This document shows positions 35,503 through 45,343 of a stretch of DNA of 64,000 bases, one piece after another. Within the stretch, counting starts at the first letter, position 1, and the number at the start of each line of letters is the position of its first letter. Source of the stretch: Rubinisphaera italica (GTDB lineage: Bacteria; Planctomycetota; Planctomycetia; Planctomycetales; Planctomycetaceae); contig NZ_SJPG01000001.1 in the NCBI RefSeq assembly GCF_007859715.1, positions 1,302,001-1,366,000 on the forward strand. Reading direction: 5' to 3'. The translations under genes and the position numbers were made by a program. The notes beneath the pieces are model-generated. The model was not told the DNA's origin and did not search any database. It saw nothing but the letters and a program-made list of their open reading frames with translations.

Positions 35503-36330
35503 CTAGGGCGTGCTAATTTTCGAGGTGACATTCTCGATCAATTGAGCGGCTTGCATATCGATCGAAATCTCGGAATGCTTCCGAAACTGGTCGCGGGTAT
35601 CTGCGGCTGTTTTGACTTCGCGGTCGATACGAACTTTCCACTGCACGGTGCCAAAGGGAATGTCATCTGCCACCCAAACCTGAGAGGTGTTGGTGGTACG
35701 GGATTGCGGATCTTCGATAGCTGATTGGCACTCAAGTTTCTGGGCATCGTATTGTCCAGCCGTGACGGAAACCGATTCTGTGCCAGCCACGGTCAATTTT
35801 TCATTCAGGAAGACCTGTGAGAGAACTGGGAATATCTGCAGCACAGGGTGCTTGAATTCCTCAACTTCTCCTTCTCCAATTTTCTGGAAACCCTTCACAA
35901 CAGGCACGAAAGCATTTGGAACTTTAGCTTGAAAGAACTCAAGTCCATTGATGGCGGATTCCGGGACAAGCACTTTATAAATGCGGGTTCCACCTGGTCC
36001 GGACTCCAGATTTCCATCAACCTGCTGGCCAGTCACAACTTCATATTCCAGCCAGACACACGCGGCATTCTCTCCCTGATAATCGGCCATCTCACGTGCA
36101 AGACAGCGAATTTCCATCGTGCGACGCCATTCCAGAGATAAATCTCCCTGCGTACTTTGGGGACGGTAAGTGACCTGTCGATAATCGCCTGTGTATTTAA
36201 CACCCGTGCCGGAGTCTGGAAGATTCCAGACCAGTCCCTGAGCCGATGCCAGAGTTGATGTTGTCAGAACACAGATGACACACAGCCACAGGCTGCGGGC
36301 AGGTACACATTTCAAAATGGAAGTCAACAT
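35503..36330 (-). CDS. Secreted protein of unknown function
   Basis: A 275-residue exported protein. It has a signal peptide (hydrophobic LWLCVICVLTTSTLASA, cleaved near ASAQG) and a mature beta-rich part with several Trp and Tyr residues: VKYTGDYRQVTYRP, SQVWVADDIPFGTVQWKV. The pattern 'QYDAQKLECQ ... SQVWVADDIPFGTVQWKV' resembles outer-surface or lipoprotein-carrier-like folds, but I cannot name a family. It is divergent from the glycerate kinase gene and has no partner. Confidence 0.72.
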   Translation of the reverse strand: MLTSILKCVPARSLWLCVICVLTTSTLASAQGLVWNLPDSGTGVKYTGDYRQVTYRPQSTQGDLSLEWRRTMEIRCLAREMADYQGENAACVWLEYEVVTGQQVDGNLESGPGGTRIYKVLVPESAINGLEFFQAKVPNAFVPVVKGFQKIGEGEVEEFKHPVLQIFPVLSQVFLNEKLTVAGTESVSVTAGQYDAQKLECQSAIEDPQSRTTNTSQVWVADDIPFGTVQWKVRIDREVKTAADTRDQFRKHSEISIDMQAAQLIENVTSKISTP

Positions 36331-36647
36331 CCACTATTCCTCATGAACATCAGGGAAACGACGAGTGGCAGCAGTGCCGAAGTCGCGACATTGCCAGATT
36401 CAAGGCTATACTGTCGTCCGCAGGCATAGAAAATGCAATCCCGACCTTTGTGGGAAGCGCATTTGTCTGCAAATCCATTGGTACGATTGATAGGAACGAC
36501 ATATTGTGTTGTGATCTGATCAGAAAATGGCATCAACAGAGTCCGTTGTGATGTCTTTTTGTAACAGATGTATCGGTTTTATTGATCACTCAAATGAAAC
36601 GCTCGCCACATTCTTAAGAGACCTATTCATAAAGCAAACGATCTCAA
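36331..36647. other. Divergent intergenic region, nothing recognised
   Basis: About 317 bases between the secreted protein gene and the glycerate kinase gene. It must contain two promoters. No repeat, terminator or RNA was recognised. Confidence 0.35.
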
Positions 36648-38021
36648 ATGCCTGATTTGACCCAAATTCTGGAACGCCGCGAGCATGCTCTCAAAATCTG
36701 GCGTGCAGGAGTCGCCGAAATTGATTCCCGACATTTAGTCGCCAAAAATGTTGTTCTGAAAAACGATGAACTCATTCTCATGGGACAGAAATTCCCTTTA
36801 GATCAGTTTCAGAAATTGATCGTAGTCGGTGGTGGAAAAGCGGGTCAGGGGATGGTCGATGGTCTTGAAGACCAGCTCGGATCCGAATTTCTGCGAGAGC
36901 GAGTCCAGGGTTGGGTAAATGTCCCGGAAGATTGTGTTGATGAGGAACGAAATGATACTTCCACATCGATTCACATTCATGCCGCCCGCCCGGCTGGTGT
37001 GAATGAACCGAGACTGGCAGGAGTCGAAGGAACACAAAAAATATTAGAACTTGTTGCAAATGCAGACGCCAACGATCTCGTCGTGGTTCTGCTTTCCGGT
37101 GGCGGGAGCGCCTTATTGCCAGCCCCTGTTGATGCGATTTCACTGGAAGATAAGTTGTTTGTCACTCGGAAATTGAGCAGACACGGCGCCACCATTGAAG
37201 AACTGAATCTGGTTCGCAGGCATCTCTCGAAAATTAAAGGGGGAGGATTGTCCAAAGCCTGCAACGCAGGGACGATGATTACGATGATCATTTCCGATGT
37301 CATCGGCGACCCTCTCGAAACAATTGCTTCAGGCCCAACAGTCACTTCTGAACATAATCCCGGTCAAGCCCTTTCGATTCTGCAAAAGTATCTGGCCTCA
37401 GAATTCCCGGAGTCGATTCGCCTCTATCTTTCTGACACAAAGAACTCCAGTCACAATGAGCAAGTCTCCGTTCATGTCATCAATAAGATTGTGGGAAGCA
37501 ACGCGATTGCTTTGAATGCTTCTGAACAAAGAGCAATAAATCTTGGATACGATGTTATCAATGCAGGAGCTTTCAACGAAGGAGAGGCTCAGTTATTTGC
37601 TCAGCAAATCATTCGGCAAGCTCTCGAAGAGTCTGGGAAAATCTCAAAACCGGTTTGCCTGCTCTACGGAGGAGAAACAACGGTCTCCCTGAAAGGGGTC
37701 AGTAATCCTGGCAAGGGGGGAAGAAATCAGGAAGTCGCCTTGGCTGTGATTCACGAATTGAAAAAGCATCCAGAACTGGTTAACCGTTTCGTGTTGATTG
37801 CCGGTGGAACCGATGGCGAAGATGGCCCAACCGATGCCGCAGGTGGCTTTGCTGATTTGACCGTTATTCACGAAGCAGATCGATTGAATCTCCCGCCTTC
37901 AGATTTTCTTGCCAGACACGACGCTTACCATTTTCTGGATGCATGCAATGCATTACTGAAAACCGGCCCGACGCACACTAATGTGATGGATATCACCATT
38001 GCAATGGTGTGGCCTGTATGA
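36648..38021 (+). CDS. Glycerate 2-kinase (GckA/TtuD, MOFRL family)
   Basis: Phosphorylates D-glycerate to 2-phosphoglycerate using ATP, linking glyoxylate, serine or tartronate metabolism to glycolysis. The 457 residues show the DUF4147 N-terminal domain with VVGGGKAGQGM and LLSGGGSALLPAP, the NLVRRHLSKIKGGGLS stretch, and a C-terminal MOFRL domain (LLYGGETTVSLKG, NPGKGGRNQEVALA, IAGGTDGEDGPTDAAG). The length is typical. No glyoxylate or photorespiratory gene is adjacent. Confidence 0.93.
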   Translation: MPDLTQILERREHALKIWRAGVAEIDSRHLVAKNVVLKNDELILMGQKFPLDQFQKLIVVGGGKAGQGMVDGLEDQLGSEFLRERVQGWVNVPEDCVDEERNDTSTSIHIHAARPAGVNEPRLAGVEGTQKILELVANADANDLVVVLLSGGGSALLPAPVDAISLEDKLFVTRKLSRHGATIEELNLVRRHLSKIKGGGLSKACNAGTMITMIISDVIGDPLETIASGPTVTSEHNPGQALSILQKYLASEFPESIRLYLSDTKNSSHNEQVSVHVINKIVGSNAIALNASEQRAINLGYDVINAGAFNEGEAQLFAQQIIRQALEESGKISKPVCLLYGGETTVSLKGVSNPGKGGRNQEVALAVIHELKKHPELVNRFVLIAGGTDGEDGPTDAAGGFADLTVIHEADRLNLPPSDFLARHDAYHFLDACNALLKTGPTHTNVMDITIAMVWPV

Positions 38022-38097
38022 GCCGGTATCAGATTTAAATCTTAATTCTTCATTGGAACTGAGCAAAATAATTACTCGAAAAGTTCCTTGATCGGCT

Positions 38098-41000
38098 TCA
38101 ATTTCCCTCTTCTACAAACGGAACATCCTCTTCGAGGTATCTCCAGTTTTTCAGGAAAGAAATCAGCTCGACCATCTGCTCTTTAGAGATGTTTTTTTCA
38201 AATTGCTGAGGCATAAAAGACACGCCATCCGAGGCGAACTCATCAATTTCTTCCCGCTGCAATGAAATGGTGGTTCCTTTTGCCTGCTTGAGTGTAATCG
38301 TATAAGGTGTTTCCTCGGCAAGGATGCCAGTTGCAATTTTTCCTTCGGCTGTTACTGCGGTATAGCTGAAATAGTTATTGTCGATGGCGCGGTTCGGATC
38401 GAGAATCGAGGTGAGCAATTCATCACTGCGTTTTGTACGCGTGTCGCTGATGTCTGGTCCTACGCGGACTCCATCTGCACCGATTTGATGGCAGATCGCA
38501 CAATGCTGCTTGAAGTGTTCACGACCTCTAATTGCTGCCGGGCGATCCAGTTTTTGCTGATCCAGATTCGCCTTATATGCCGCCAAGACTGCATCGCGAT
38601 TCGATTCTTTTTGTGACGATTTCAATTTGTTATATAAAGCAGAAACGGCCTGATCCCGTGAACGGGCAATTCGAGTCTGCTGATCCCCGGCCAGTTCGCG
38701 GAATTTGAGTTTCCCCTGATCGATCGATTCCAGCAGAGTTAATGTCCGTGGTGTTGATTTCAAGCAGAATTCAATCAACTCTCGACGCATAGCCGGGGTT
38801 TCACTGCGGATTAAAGTCACCAGATTTTGCGTCTGTTCGGGTGTGATTTCATGATCCCCTCCCGCTAGCGAATTCAGAGCCGCAATTCTCAAATCGACGG
38901 GTAAGGTCGGTTCAACGATTAACTCATCGAGTAGCACTCTGATAGAACCGCCTGGTAAATATTCCATCAAAGAGATGACTTGCACTTTTTCCTGGAGAGG
39001 GTATTTACGGGGTTGAACGACTTGATTTTCATTCTTGCCGAAAGGCAACTTCAATTCCTCTGTCAATGAGGCGATTTGCTGCTTTGCCAGCATGTGTTCC
39101 GGCTTGTTCATAAACATTGCGATGGCATTGGACAATTTCACTCCTCGAGATTTCAGTCCGGCTCCTAGTCCTGAAAGCACAGGTTTGATTTCTGATGATG
39201 AACGTGGAGGAGTTTGCTGAAACAGTGTGGAAAGCACGTCCTCGACTTGCTCAGCATCGTTAATGCGGCCGATTAATTCCGCAATCTGCTGAGTCAATTC
39301 CGATTTTTGAGTGATTGAGATTTTAGATTCAAGAACCGAATTCAAAAGTTCATCCAGTTGTTCTGAATCGAATAGAAGAAGAGTGGCCAGTATTGACCAG
39401 GAATCGGAATTATGATTCACAACCGAATCCACAACGGAATTCATTGTTTCGGGAGAGTCCTCCGAAAAATTCTGCAGGGCCAGCAGTGCTTCAAAGCGAA
39501 CTGGGCCGTGTTCGTTTTTCAGGCACTCAAGAACATTTGAAAACAAATTCTCACTGTTGGTCGGAATCTCTTTAATCATTCTCAATGTCTGTGCAACGAC
39601 ACGTGGGTCCTTGTGCTTTAATCCGGAAAGCAGATGTTCTTCTTTCAACTTCTGAAAATAACTCTGCAGTCGAATTGCTACGAGGAATGTTTTACCTGAA
39701 GATTGCTCAGTTAGCCATTTTTCTGTGGATTCAAGGATCGACTCATCCTGCTCCTGGATAACGATTCGAAAAGCGGTGTCCCGTTTCCATTCCCTATTGC
39801 AGGACAACCATTTCAATAGTGTTACTGCTGTATTCTTAGAATCCTCTAAAATGACTTGGGAGAGCTCGGGATCTTCTAAAAATACCGGGTCTTCGTCTTT
39901 AATTTTCCAGATGCGACCGCGATCATTTCCCAAAGTCAGATCGGGACGTTTTTTCAATTCGTCCGGCATGAACTGGGGGTGCTCTATGACCGCACGATAC
40001 ATGTCGGCTACATACAATGATCCATCAGGGCCGATCTTTAGATTGACGGGACGAAACCATTCATCACTACTAGCTAGGAACTCTTTTTCCTGATGAGGTT
40101 CTACTGCAGCAAATGTGGAACCAGAATACTTTATCTGATCGCGATGGATGAGATTGGCTGTAGGATCGCAGGCGTAAATGAAGAAATTATTTAAGCCGGG
40201 GTCGGGGTCTCTCTTGAAAGGAAGACCTATTGTTATGTTTTGAATATTAAGTTGAGGAGATTGAGAACTGAGAACTCCACAGGCGGCTGTGAATTGTCCC
40301 TGATGTAAATTGGAGGTTGTCCAGTTGCCGGTCAGAGCGGAGAGTTTGGAATCGACACCGGAGGGAGAGACATCATGCACCAGACTATTGATGACTGCTC
40401 GCGGTTGTCGCTCGAGTTGATCGTAGGAAAGCATGACCTGCATACATGGGTTACGGTTTGAGCAGATCATTCGATGTCCCCATTGGTCAAATGACATTCC
40501 AAACTGACCATTTCCCGCGATCGATTCACACTTTCCAGTCTGTGGATCAAAACGAAAATCTTTACCTCGTAATTCAATCGGCTCTGTCAGTTGAGGCCAG
40601 TCTGCTCGGACAGACGTGATTGAGCCGCCACGGAGTCCATTGGCGACATAGATGAAACCATCAGGTCCCAATGTCGGATGATTGGCTCGCAATTGAGGGT
40701 TCTGCTCTGCAAAACCTTCCAGCCAGGTTTCTCGCTCATCAAATTTGTCATCGCCATTCGTGTCTTTGAAGTACTCCACTTTTCCGGAGAGCGTTACGAT
40801 GACACCACCTTTCCAGGGTAGTATTCCTGTGGCAAATAGCAAATTGTCCGCAAAGGTGACAGCGGTTTCGTAATAGCCATCGCCATCCGTATCTCGCAAT
40901 ATTTTGATGCGGCTCTTCCCGGGCTCTCCTTCTGCAGGGCCGTTGGGATAATCCCGCATTTCAACAACCCAGAGTCGACCGGTTTCGTCAAAAGCCATTG

Positions 41001-41172
41001 CAACAGGATCGATGACTTCGGGTTCGCTGGCGACGAGTGAAATTTGATAGCCGTTACGCAATTCAAAGGATTGTTTCGCATCCTCAGTTGAAAGAGGTCC
41101 GGCTTGGAGATTTCGATCTGTGAAAAGTCCAATGGATATGATCGTGATCGCTAGTAGCGTCAATCGTTGCAT
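38098..41172 (-). CDS. PVC-type haem-binding dehydrogenase-like protein with HEAT repeats
   Basis: A 1024-residue exported protein of a family nearly restricted to Planctomycetes and Verrucomicrobia. Order: signal peptide (about 1-28), a beta-propeller domain resembling sugar dehydrogenases (about 40-430, with DETGRLWVVEMRDYP, GPDGFIYVANGLRGG and GPDGSLYVADMYRAVIEHP), a long HEAT-like helical region (about 440-850), and a C-terminal c-type cytochrome domain with CAICH (Cys891, Cys894, His895). SFMPQQF supplies a possible distal Met ligand. The ATG at 41172 has AGAGG nine bases upstream and starts the signal peptide. It probably oxidises an extracellular sugar or related compound, passing electrons to haem; the substrate is unknown. 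Confidence 0.93.
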   Translation of the reverse strand: MQRLTLLAITIISIGLFTDRNLQAGPLSTEDAKQSFELRNGYQISLVASEPEVIDPVAMAFDETGRLWVVEMRDYPNGPAEGEPGKSRIKILRDTDGDGYYETAVTFADNLLFATGILPWKGGVIVTLSGKVEYFKDTNGDDKFDERETWLEGFAEQNPQLRANHPTLGPDGFIYVANGLRGGSITSVRADWPQLTEPIELRGKDFRFDPQTGKCESIAGNGQFGMSFDQWGHRMICSNRNPCMQVMLSYDQLERQPRAVINSLVHDVSPSGVDSKLSALTGNWTTSNLHQGQFTAACGVLSSQSPQLNIQNITIGLPFKRDPDPGLNNFFIYACDPTANLIHRDQIKYSGSTFAAVEPHQEKEFLASSDEWFRPVNLKIGPDGSLYVADMYRAVIEHPQFMPDELKKRPDLTLGNDRGRIWKIKDEDPVFLEDPELSQVILEDSKNTAVTLLKWLSCNREWKRDTAFRIVIQEQDESILESTEKWLTEQSSGKTFLVAIRLQSYFQKLKEEHLLSGLKHKDPRVVAQTLRMIKEIPTNSENLFSNVLECLKNEHGPVRFEALLALQNFSEDSPETMNSVVDSVVNHNSDSWSILATLLLFDSEQLDELLNSVLESKISITQKSELTQQIAELIGRINDAEQVEDVLSTLFQQTPPRSSSEIKPVLSGLGAGLKSRGVKLSNAIAMFMNKPEHMLAKQQIASLTEELKLPFGKNENQVVQPRKYPLQEKVQVISLMEYLPGGSIRVLLDELIVEPTLPVDLRIAALNSLAGGDHEITPEQTQNLVTLIRSETPAMRRELIEFCLKSTPRTLTLLESIDQGKLKFRELAGDQQTRIARSRDQAVSALYNKLKSSQKESNRDAVLAAYKANLDQQKLDRPAAIRGREHFKQHCAICHQIGADGVRVGPDISDTRTKRSDELLTSILDPNRAIDNNYFSYTAVTAEGKIATGILAEETPYTITLKQAKGTTISLQREEIDEFASDGVSFMPQQFEKNISKEQMVELISFLKNWRYLEEDVPFVEEGN

Positions 41173-41291
41173 GTCGGGCATCCTCTGGAAAAGCAAAGTG
41201 CGGATGAGGTTGGGGAGGGAGCGCAGCTAAGAATAGACTCTAACGGAAAAAGAAATGGATACTCAAGGCAAGTACCCATTTCTATCTCATT

Positions 41292-42395
41292 TCAGTTGGC
41301 AGGTGGTGGAGGCGGAGGGGTTGGTGCTGAGAATTGTGGGATCTCATTAATCGGAGACCAGGCAGGCATTCCCTGAGTCCAGGCATAGGCATTGGCGGGA
41401 ACCTGACCAGCAGCCAGTCCCTGCATGATTTGTTGTGCTGTATAGGGGCCTTCGCTGGAACCATTGCTGGAAACATGCCAGACACCTCCACCAGGTGGAG
41501 GCGGTGGAGCAGACATACCGCCAGCTTGCCCTTGGAAACCTGGGGCGTTGACCATTTGATTCGCCATCGCAAAGCCCATTCCCAATCCCATTCCTTCAGC
41601 CGCTCCTCCGCCGGAAGGATTGTCGGCTGCAGCGAGCATCGCTTTGCCCATCTGGAATTGTTGATAGCGTCCCATATCGCCAATCACACCCATGCTGGAC
41701 CGAGTGTCGATTGCCTTTTCGACTTCTTCAGGCAGAGAGATATTCACAATAAACAATTGGGGAATATCGAGGCCATATTCATCATCGATTCTCTCGGCCA
41801 CATGAGCACGCAACTGCTCGGAAAGGTCTCGGTACTTGCCAGCCAGATCGAGGGCGGCAATGTTCGATTCCCCAAGGATGTCGGCCAGAGAAGTCGAAAT
41901 CATTGACCGCATCAGTTCTGTTACTTCATCGGTTTGAAAATCTCCATCAGTCCCGACGAGTTCTTTAAGCAGGGCGCGAGGTTCAGTCGCCTTTAACACA
42001 TAAGTTCCAAAAGCACGCAGACGGATCGGCCCGAAGTCGGCATCCCGCATCATGATGGGATTTGGTGTCCCCCATTTTAAATCGGTAATTTGACGAGTGC
42101 TGACGAAATAGACTTCCGATTTGAACGGACTGTCGAATCCATATTTCCAACCTTGAAGCGTCGAGAGAATCGGCAGGTTGTCTGTTGTTAATTTATAATG
42201 TCCCGGTTCAAAGACATCGGCCAGTTCACCACGATGGACGAAGACGGCCATCTGTCCGGGGCGGACAATCAACTGAGCTCCGTGCTTAATCTGATTGTTG
42301 TAGCGAGGAAATCGCCAGACGATTGTATGCCGAGAGTCATCGATCCACTCGATGATATCGATCAGTTCGGCTCGGAGTTTATCAAAAAATCCCAT
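41292..42395 (-). CDS. SPFH-domain protein with C-terminal GYF_2 (DUF4339) domain
   Basis: A 367-residue protein. Residues about 20-245 form the SPFH (prohibitin-like) domain of the YdjI 'virion core' type: IEWRFP-like start, GQMAVFVHRGELADVFEPG, FGPIRLRAFGTYVLKATEP. A Gly/Met-rich linker follows, then a Pro-rich stretch and a GYF_2 domain (GVWHVSSNGSSEGPYTAQQIMQGL), and a poly-Pro end. SPFH-GYF_2 fusions are seen in several bacteria and may tether membrane microdomains to Pro-rich partners. The ATG at 42395 is preceded by AAGGA. No partner gene is adjacent. Confidence 0.88.
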   Translation of the reverse strand: MGFFDKLRAELIDIIEWIDDSRHTIVWRFPRYNNQIKHGAQLIVRPGQMAVFVHRGELADVFEPGHYKLTTDNLPILSTLQGWKYGFDSPFKSEVYFVSTRQITDLKWGTPNPIMMRDADFGPIRLRAFGTYVLKATEPRALLKELVGTDGDFQTDEVTELMRSMISTSLADILGESNIAALDLAGKYRDLSEQLRAHVAERIDDEYGLDIPQLFIVNISLPEEVEKAIDTRSSMGVIGDMGRYQQFQMGKAMLAAADNPSGGGAAEGMGLGMGFAMANQMVNAPGFQGQAGGMSAPPPPPGGGVWHVSSNGSSEGPYTAQQIMQGLAAGQVPANAYAWTQGMPAWSPINEIPQFSAPTPPPPPPAN

Positions 42396-42448
42396 GGTCA
42401 ATTGTCCTTATTAATCTCATGCAGTCGTTAAATAACGCTAATAAAACT

Positions 42449-42578
42449 GTCGTTCTCCCTCTGGGAGAGGGAGAACGACGTTGTCATTGATAATAACGTC
42501 GAAGTACCCCATCATCTCGCCTTTGGCCATTCTCCCTAAGGAGAAAGTAAAAAGACCGCTCCCCTAAGAGAAGGGAAG
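42449..42578. repeat. Dispersed intergenic repeat, copy 4
   Basis: Begins with a perfect 14-bp stem (42449-42462 with 42466-42479) and a 3-base loop, then CCATCATCTCGCC... and ends with a CTCCCCTAAGAGAAGGG hairpin. Same layout as copies at 14976, 16599 and 28548. It lies between the divergent SPFH and ispH genes. Confidence 0.65.
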
Positions 42579-42715
42579 AAGACCGTTCTTCTTTGAAAGG
42601 TGGTTTTCTAAATCGCCTCGCACGAGTATGATACCTTGAACAGGTCGCGTCGTCATCAAATTTCGACGTGACAACTCTCGGGAAATAAAAAACGTATTCT
42701 GATGGATAATAGAGA

Positions 42716-43660
42716 ATGAAAGTCATCCTGGCCAATCCCCGTGGTTTTTGTGCAGGCGTGAATATGGCGATTCTGTGTCTCGAAGAGACTGTTCGCATGT
42801 TTGGCGCCAATGTGTACGTGTTTCACGAGATTGTACACAATAAGCATGTTGTTGATCGATTCACGAAAGAAGGGGTCACATTCGTTGATCGTATTGAAGA
42901 AGTGCCTGAAAATTCCATTTTGCTCTTCAGTGCGCATGGCGTTTCTCCAGAAATTCGACAACTGGCTCGCAAACGCAATCTGCAGACGATTGATGCGACC
43001 TGCCCTCTGGTAACGAAAGTTCATCTCGAAGCGATCAAATATTCTAAAAATGGTTACAACATTATTCTGATTGGGCATGAAGGTCATGATGAAGTGATCG
43101 GAACGATGGGCGAAGCTCCCGAGAGCATTACACTGGTCGAAACGGCTGAAGATGTCGCACGTCTGAGTTTTGCAGACGATGCCAAAATTGCTTATTTGAC
43201 ACAAACAACTCTTTCAGTGCAGGAGGCCAGTGTCGTCATTGCCGCTCTGAAGGAAAAATTTCCGCAGATCGAATCTCCTCCTAAAGAAGATATCTGTTAT
43301 GCGACAACGAATCGTCAGGAAGCCGTCTCGAAATTGACAGATGAAGCGGATCTGGTACTCGTGCTTGGGAGTCAGAATAGTTCAAACAGTAAACGTCTGC
43401 AGGAAATCGCCGAGGGCATGGGGCGACCTTCCTATCTGATCGATGGAGCTCATGAAATTAAGCCGGAGTGGTTTGAATCCGAGGAAATTAAAACGGTACT
43501 CATTACCGCCGGTGCCAGCGCTCCTGAAGTTGTTGTGCAGGAATGTCTGAATTATCTGGAAGAGACTCTTGGTGCAGAAATTGATGAGCGAACCATTCGT
43601 CAGGAAAGTGTGACATTTCCATTACCCAAAGATTTGCGACGGTTGCAAGTCAATTCCTGA
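42716..43660 (+). CDS. ispH: 4-hydroxy-3-methylbut-2-enyl diphosphate reductase
   Basis: Last step of the MEP isoprenoid pathway, making IPP and DMAPP with a [4Fe-4S] cluster. The 314 residues contain the three cluster cysteines: Cys12 in ANPRGFCAGV, one in DATCPLVTKVH and one in ICYATTNRQ. The catalytic Glu lies in GHEGHDEVIGTMGE, and LITAGASAPE is near the C-terminus. Length is normal. The ATG at 42716 follows AGAG. It is divergent from the SPFH gene. Confidence 0.97.
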   Translation: MKVILANPRGFCAGVNMAILCLEETVRMFGANVYVFHEIVHNKHVVDRFTKEGVTFVDRIEEVPENSILLFSAHGVSPEIRQLARKRNLQTIDATCPLVTKVHLEAIKYSKNGYNIILIGHEGHDEVIGTMGEAPESITLVETAEDVARLSFADDAKIAYLTQTTLSVQEASVVIAALKEKFPQIESPPKEDICYATTNRQEAVSKLTDEADLVLVLGSQNSSNSKRLQEIAEGMGRPSYLIDGAHEIKPEWFESEEIKTVLITAGASAPEVVVQECLNYLEETLGAEIDERTIRQESVTFPLPKDLRRLQVNS

Positions 43661-43739
43661 TAGAAGTATACAATAATATTAATTGAGTGGCTGGGGGCGA
43701 ATCGCAGCGGAGCCCCCAGATTCTCCGATAAGATTGGGA

Positions 43740-44113
43740 GTAGGTTGGGTTAGCGGAACGCGTAACCCAACACCTCGGAACTCAATTCCTAAACCGCATT
43801 CCATTTGAAAAATGGAGAAATTGGTAATAGCAGTACGTCAATATGAATGACTAATAACTTTAAACATGTTTTGAAATTGAACCGCAGATGGACGCAGATA
43901 AACGCAGATATTTTGCATCCGCGTTTATCTGCGTCCATCTGCGGTTCCTAATGATCAGAGAAGTATGATGAAAAAAGTGTGTGTTATACACGCCTTGCAG
44001 GTCAATTCTGTGGTCTGCTTATCAGAAATGGAAATCCGGTTTCCATTTGGAGCAGGGTTTTAAATTGATATCCAAGTTATTGTTGGGTTACGCTTTGCTA
44101 ACCCAACCTACAG
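43740..44113. repeat. Paired GGTTGGGTTAGC arms flanking another palindrome
   Basis: Left arm, GTAGGTTGGGTTAGCGGAAC from about 43740, is followed by GCGTAACCCAAC. The right arm, at about 44083-44113, is nearly the reverse complement of the whole left unit, which itself is a short hairpin (GTTGGGTTACGC...GCTAACCCAAC). Both copies lie between ispH and dprA. Confidence 0.6.
43879..43947. repeat. Perfect 27-bp inverted repeat
   Basis: The arm at 43879-43905 (GAACCGCAGATGGACGCAGA start) is perfectly complementary to 43921-43947, with a 15-base spacer. A degenerate relative lies at 26095-26163. It has no coding potential and no T-run. Confidence 0.85.
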
Positions 44114-44157
44114 GTGGATGGATTATAGAATCGAACGATCAAGCCAGCGGAGCCAGA

Positions 44158-45342
44158 ATGTCGGAAACTGCAGAGGATCATCGACTGGCGTGTGTCGCTT
44201 TGAATCTGGTGAATGGTGTCGGCCCGCGATTGCAAACGACATTGCTGGAACGCTTTCCCAATCCTTACGACATATTCAAAGCTCCGGCTTCGCAGTTGAT
44301 GTCCGTCCCCGGAGTCGGGAAGAAATTGCTTTCGACTCTGGATGCCAATAATCATCGAGATATGGCTCGTCGTGAATTAGAGGATTGTGACCGCGAAGAG
44401 ATTTCTGTCATTACCAATCGAGATGTCAGCTACCCACCATTATTGAAACAGATCTGCGATCCTCCTTTGGTGCTCTATTGTCGAGGCAGAATTCTGGCTT
44501 CGGATCAGCTGGCGGTCGCGATTGTTGGTTCGCGAAATTGCACACTGTATGGTCGACGGATGGCGGAACAATTCGCCAGTGGACTGGCTCGGGCCGGCGT
44601 GACAATTATCAGCGGATTGGCTCGCGGAATTGATGCCGTCGCTCATCGAGCCGCTTTGCAGGCCGGAGGAAGAACAATCGCTGTCTGTGCCAGCGGTCTA
44701 CTAAAAATGTATCCGCCCGAACATTCCAATCTGGCATTGGAGATCGCACAGAGTGGAGCCGTGATTTCGGAATCCCCCTTGCTTCGTCAACCAACGCGAG
44801 GCCTTTTTCCTCAACGGAATCGTATCGTCTCGGGAATGAGTTTGGGAGTGATTGTCATCGAGGCCTCGACGACGAGCGGAACTCTACATACCGCTCGTCA
44901 TGCGATGGAGCAGGGGCGGGAAGTGTTTGCTGTTCCCGGACCGCTCGATAGCCGGGAGAGTGCCGGGTGTCATCAATTGATTCGCGATGGCGTTCAACTG
45001 GTGCGGGGAGTCGATGATGTGCTCCAGGAACTGGGACCCTTGATGGAGCCAGTCCAGGTTCAAAAGCCCGAACAGAAGTCAACTCAGGTTGATCGAGTAC
45101 TAGATTCCAATGAGAAGCCAAGGGATCCGCCGCCGATTCGGGTTCCGCGCGAACTCAACCTGAGTGATCAGCAATCGATGATTCTGAATCTCATTGAAAC
45201 CACACCAATCCTCGTCGATGAAATCATCGAACGCTCCGGCATTGAGCCTTCGCGTGTACTTTCCACTCTGACGATTTTGCAAATGAAAAAACTGATCGAT
45301 CGCCATCCGGGAAATGTAGTGACACGATCAAAGCATGTTTAG
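44158..45342 (+). CDS. dprA: DNA processing protein DprA
   Basis: Binds incoming or exposed single-stranded DNA and loads RecA, mainly during natural transformation. The 394 residues have an N-terminal helix-hairpin-helix part (NLVNGVGPRLQTTLLERFP, SVPGVGKKLL), the Rossmann-like core (VAIVGSRNCTLYGRRMAEQFASGLA, ISGLARGIDAVAHRAAL, FPQRNRIVSGMSLGVIVIEAS, FAVPGPLDSRESAGCHQLI) and a C-terminal winged helix. The ATG at 44158 is preceded by GGAG; the longer frame from 43981 runs through repeats and is rejected. A heptamer tandem repeat begins right after the stop codon. Confidence 0.95.
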   Translation: MSETAEDHRLACVALNLVNGVGPRLQTTLLERFPNPYDIFKAPASQLMSVPGVGKKLLSTLDANNHRDMARRELEDCDREEISVITNRDVSYPPLLKQICDPPLVLYCRGRILASDQLAVAIVGSRNCTLYGRRMAEQFASGLARAGVTIISGLARGIDAVAHRAALQAGGRTIAVCASGLLKMYPPEHSNLALEIAQSGAVISESPLLRQPTRGLFPQRNRIVSGMSLGVIVIEASTTSGTLHTARHAMEQGREVFAVPGPLDSRESAGCHQLIRDGVQLVRGVDDVLQELGPLMEPVQVQKPEQKSTQVDRVLDSNEKPRDPPPIRVPRELNLSDQQSMILNLIETTPILVDEIIERSGIEPSRVLSTLTILQMKKLIDRHPGNVVTRSKHV

Positions 45343-45343
45343 A

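Larger units (their letters stand above)
43661..44157. other. Repeat-rich intergenic region upstream of dprA
   Basis: About 500 bases packed with palindromes: the hairpin CTGGGGGC/GCCCCCAG (43691-43719), paired GTAGGTTGGGTTAGC-type arms at about 43740 and 44083, and a 27-bp perfect inverted repeat at 43879-43947. An open frame upstream of dprA passes through these repeats but is not part of the gene. Confidence 0.6.

Noticed and set aside
42656..43204. 182-codon frame antisense to ispH
   Set aside because: Overlaps the conserved cysteine motifs of IspH on the other strand; no independent support.
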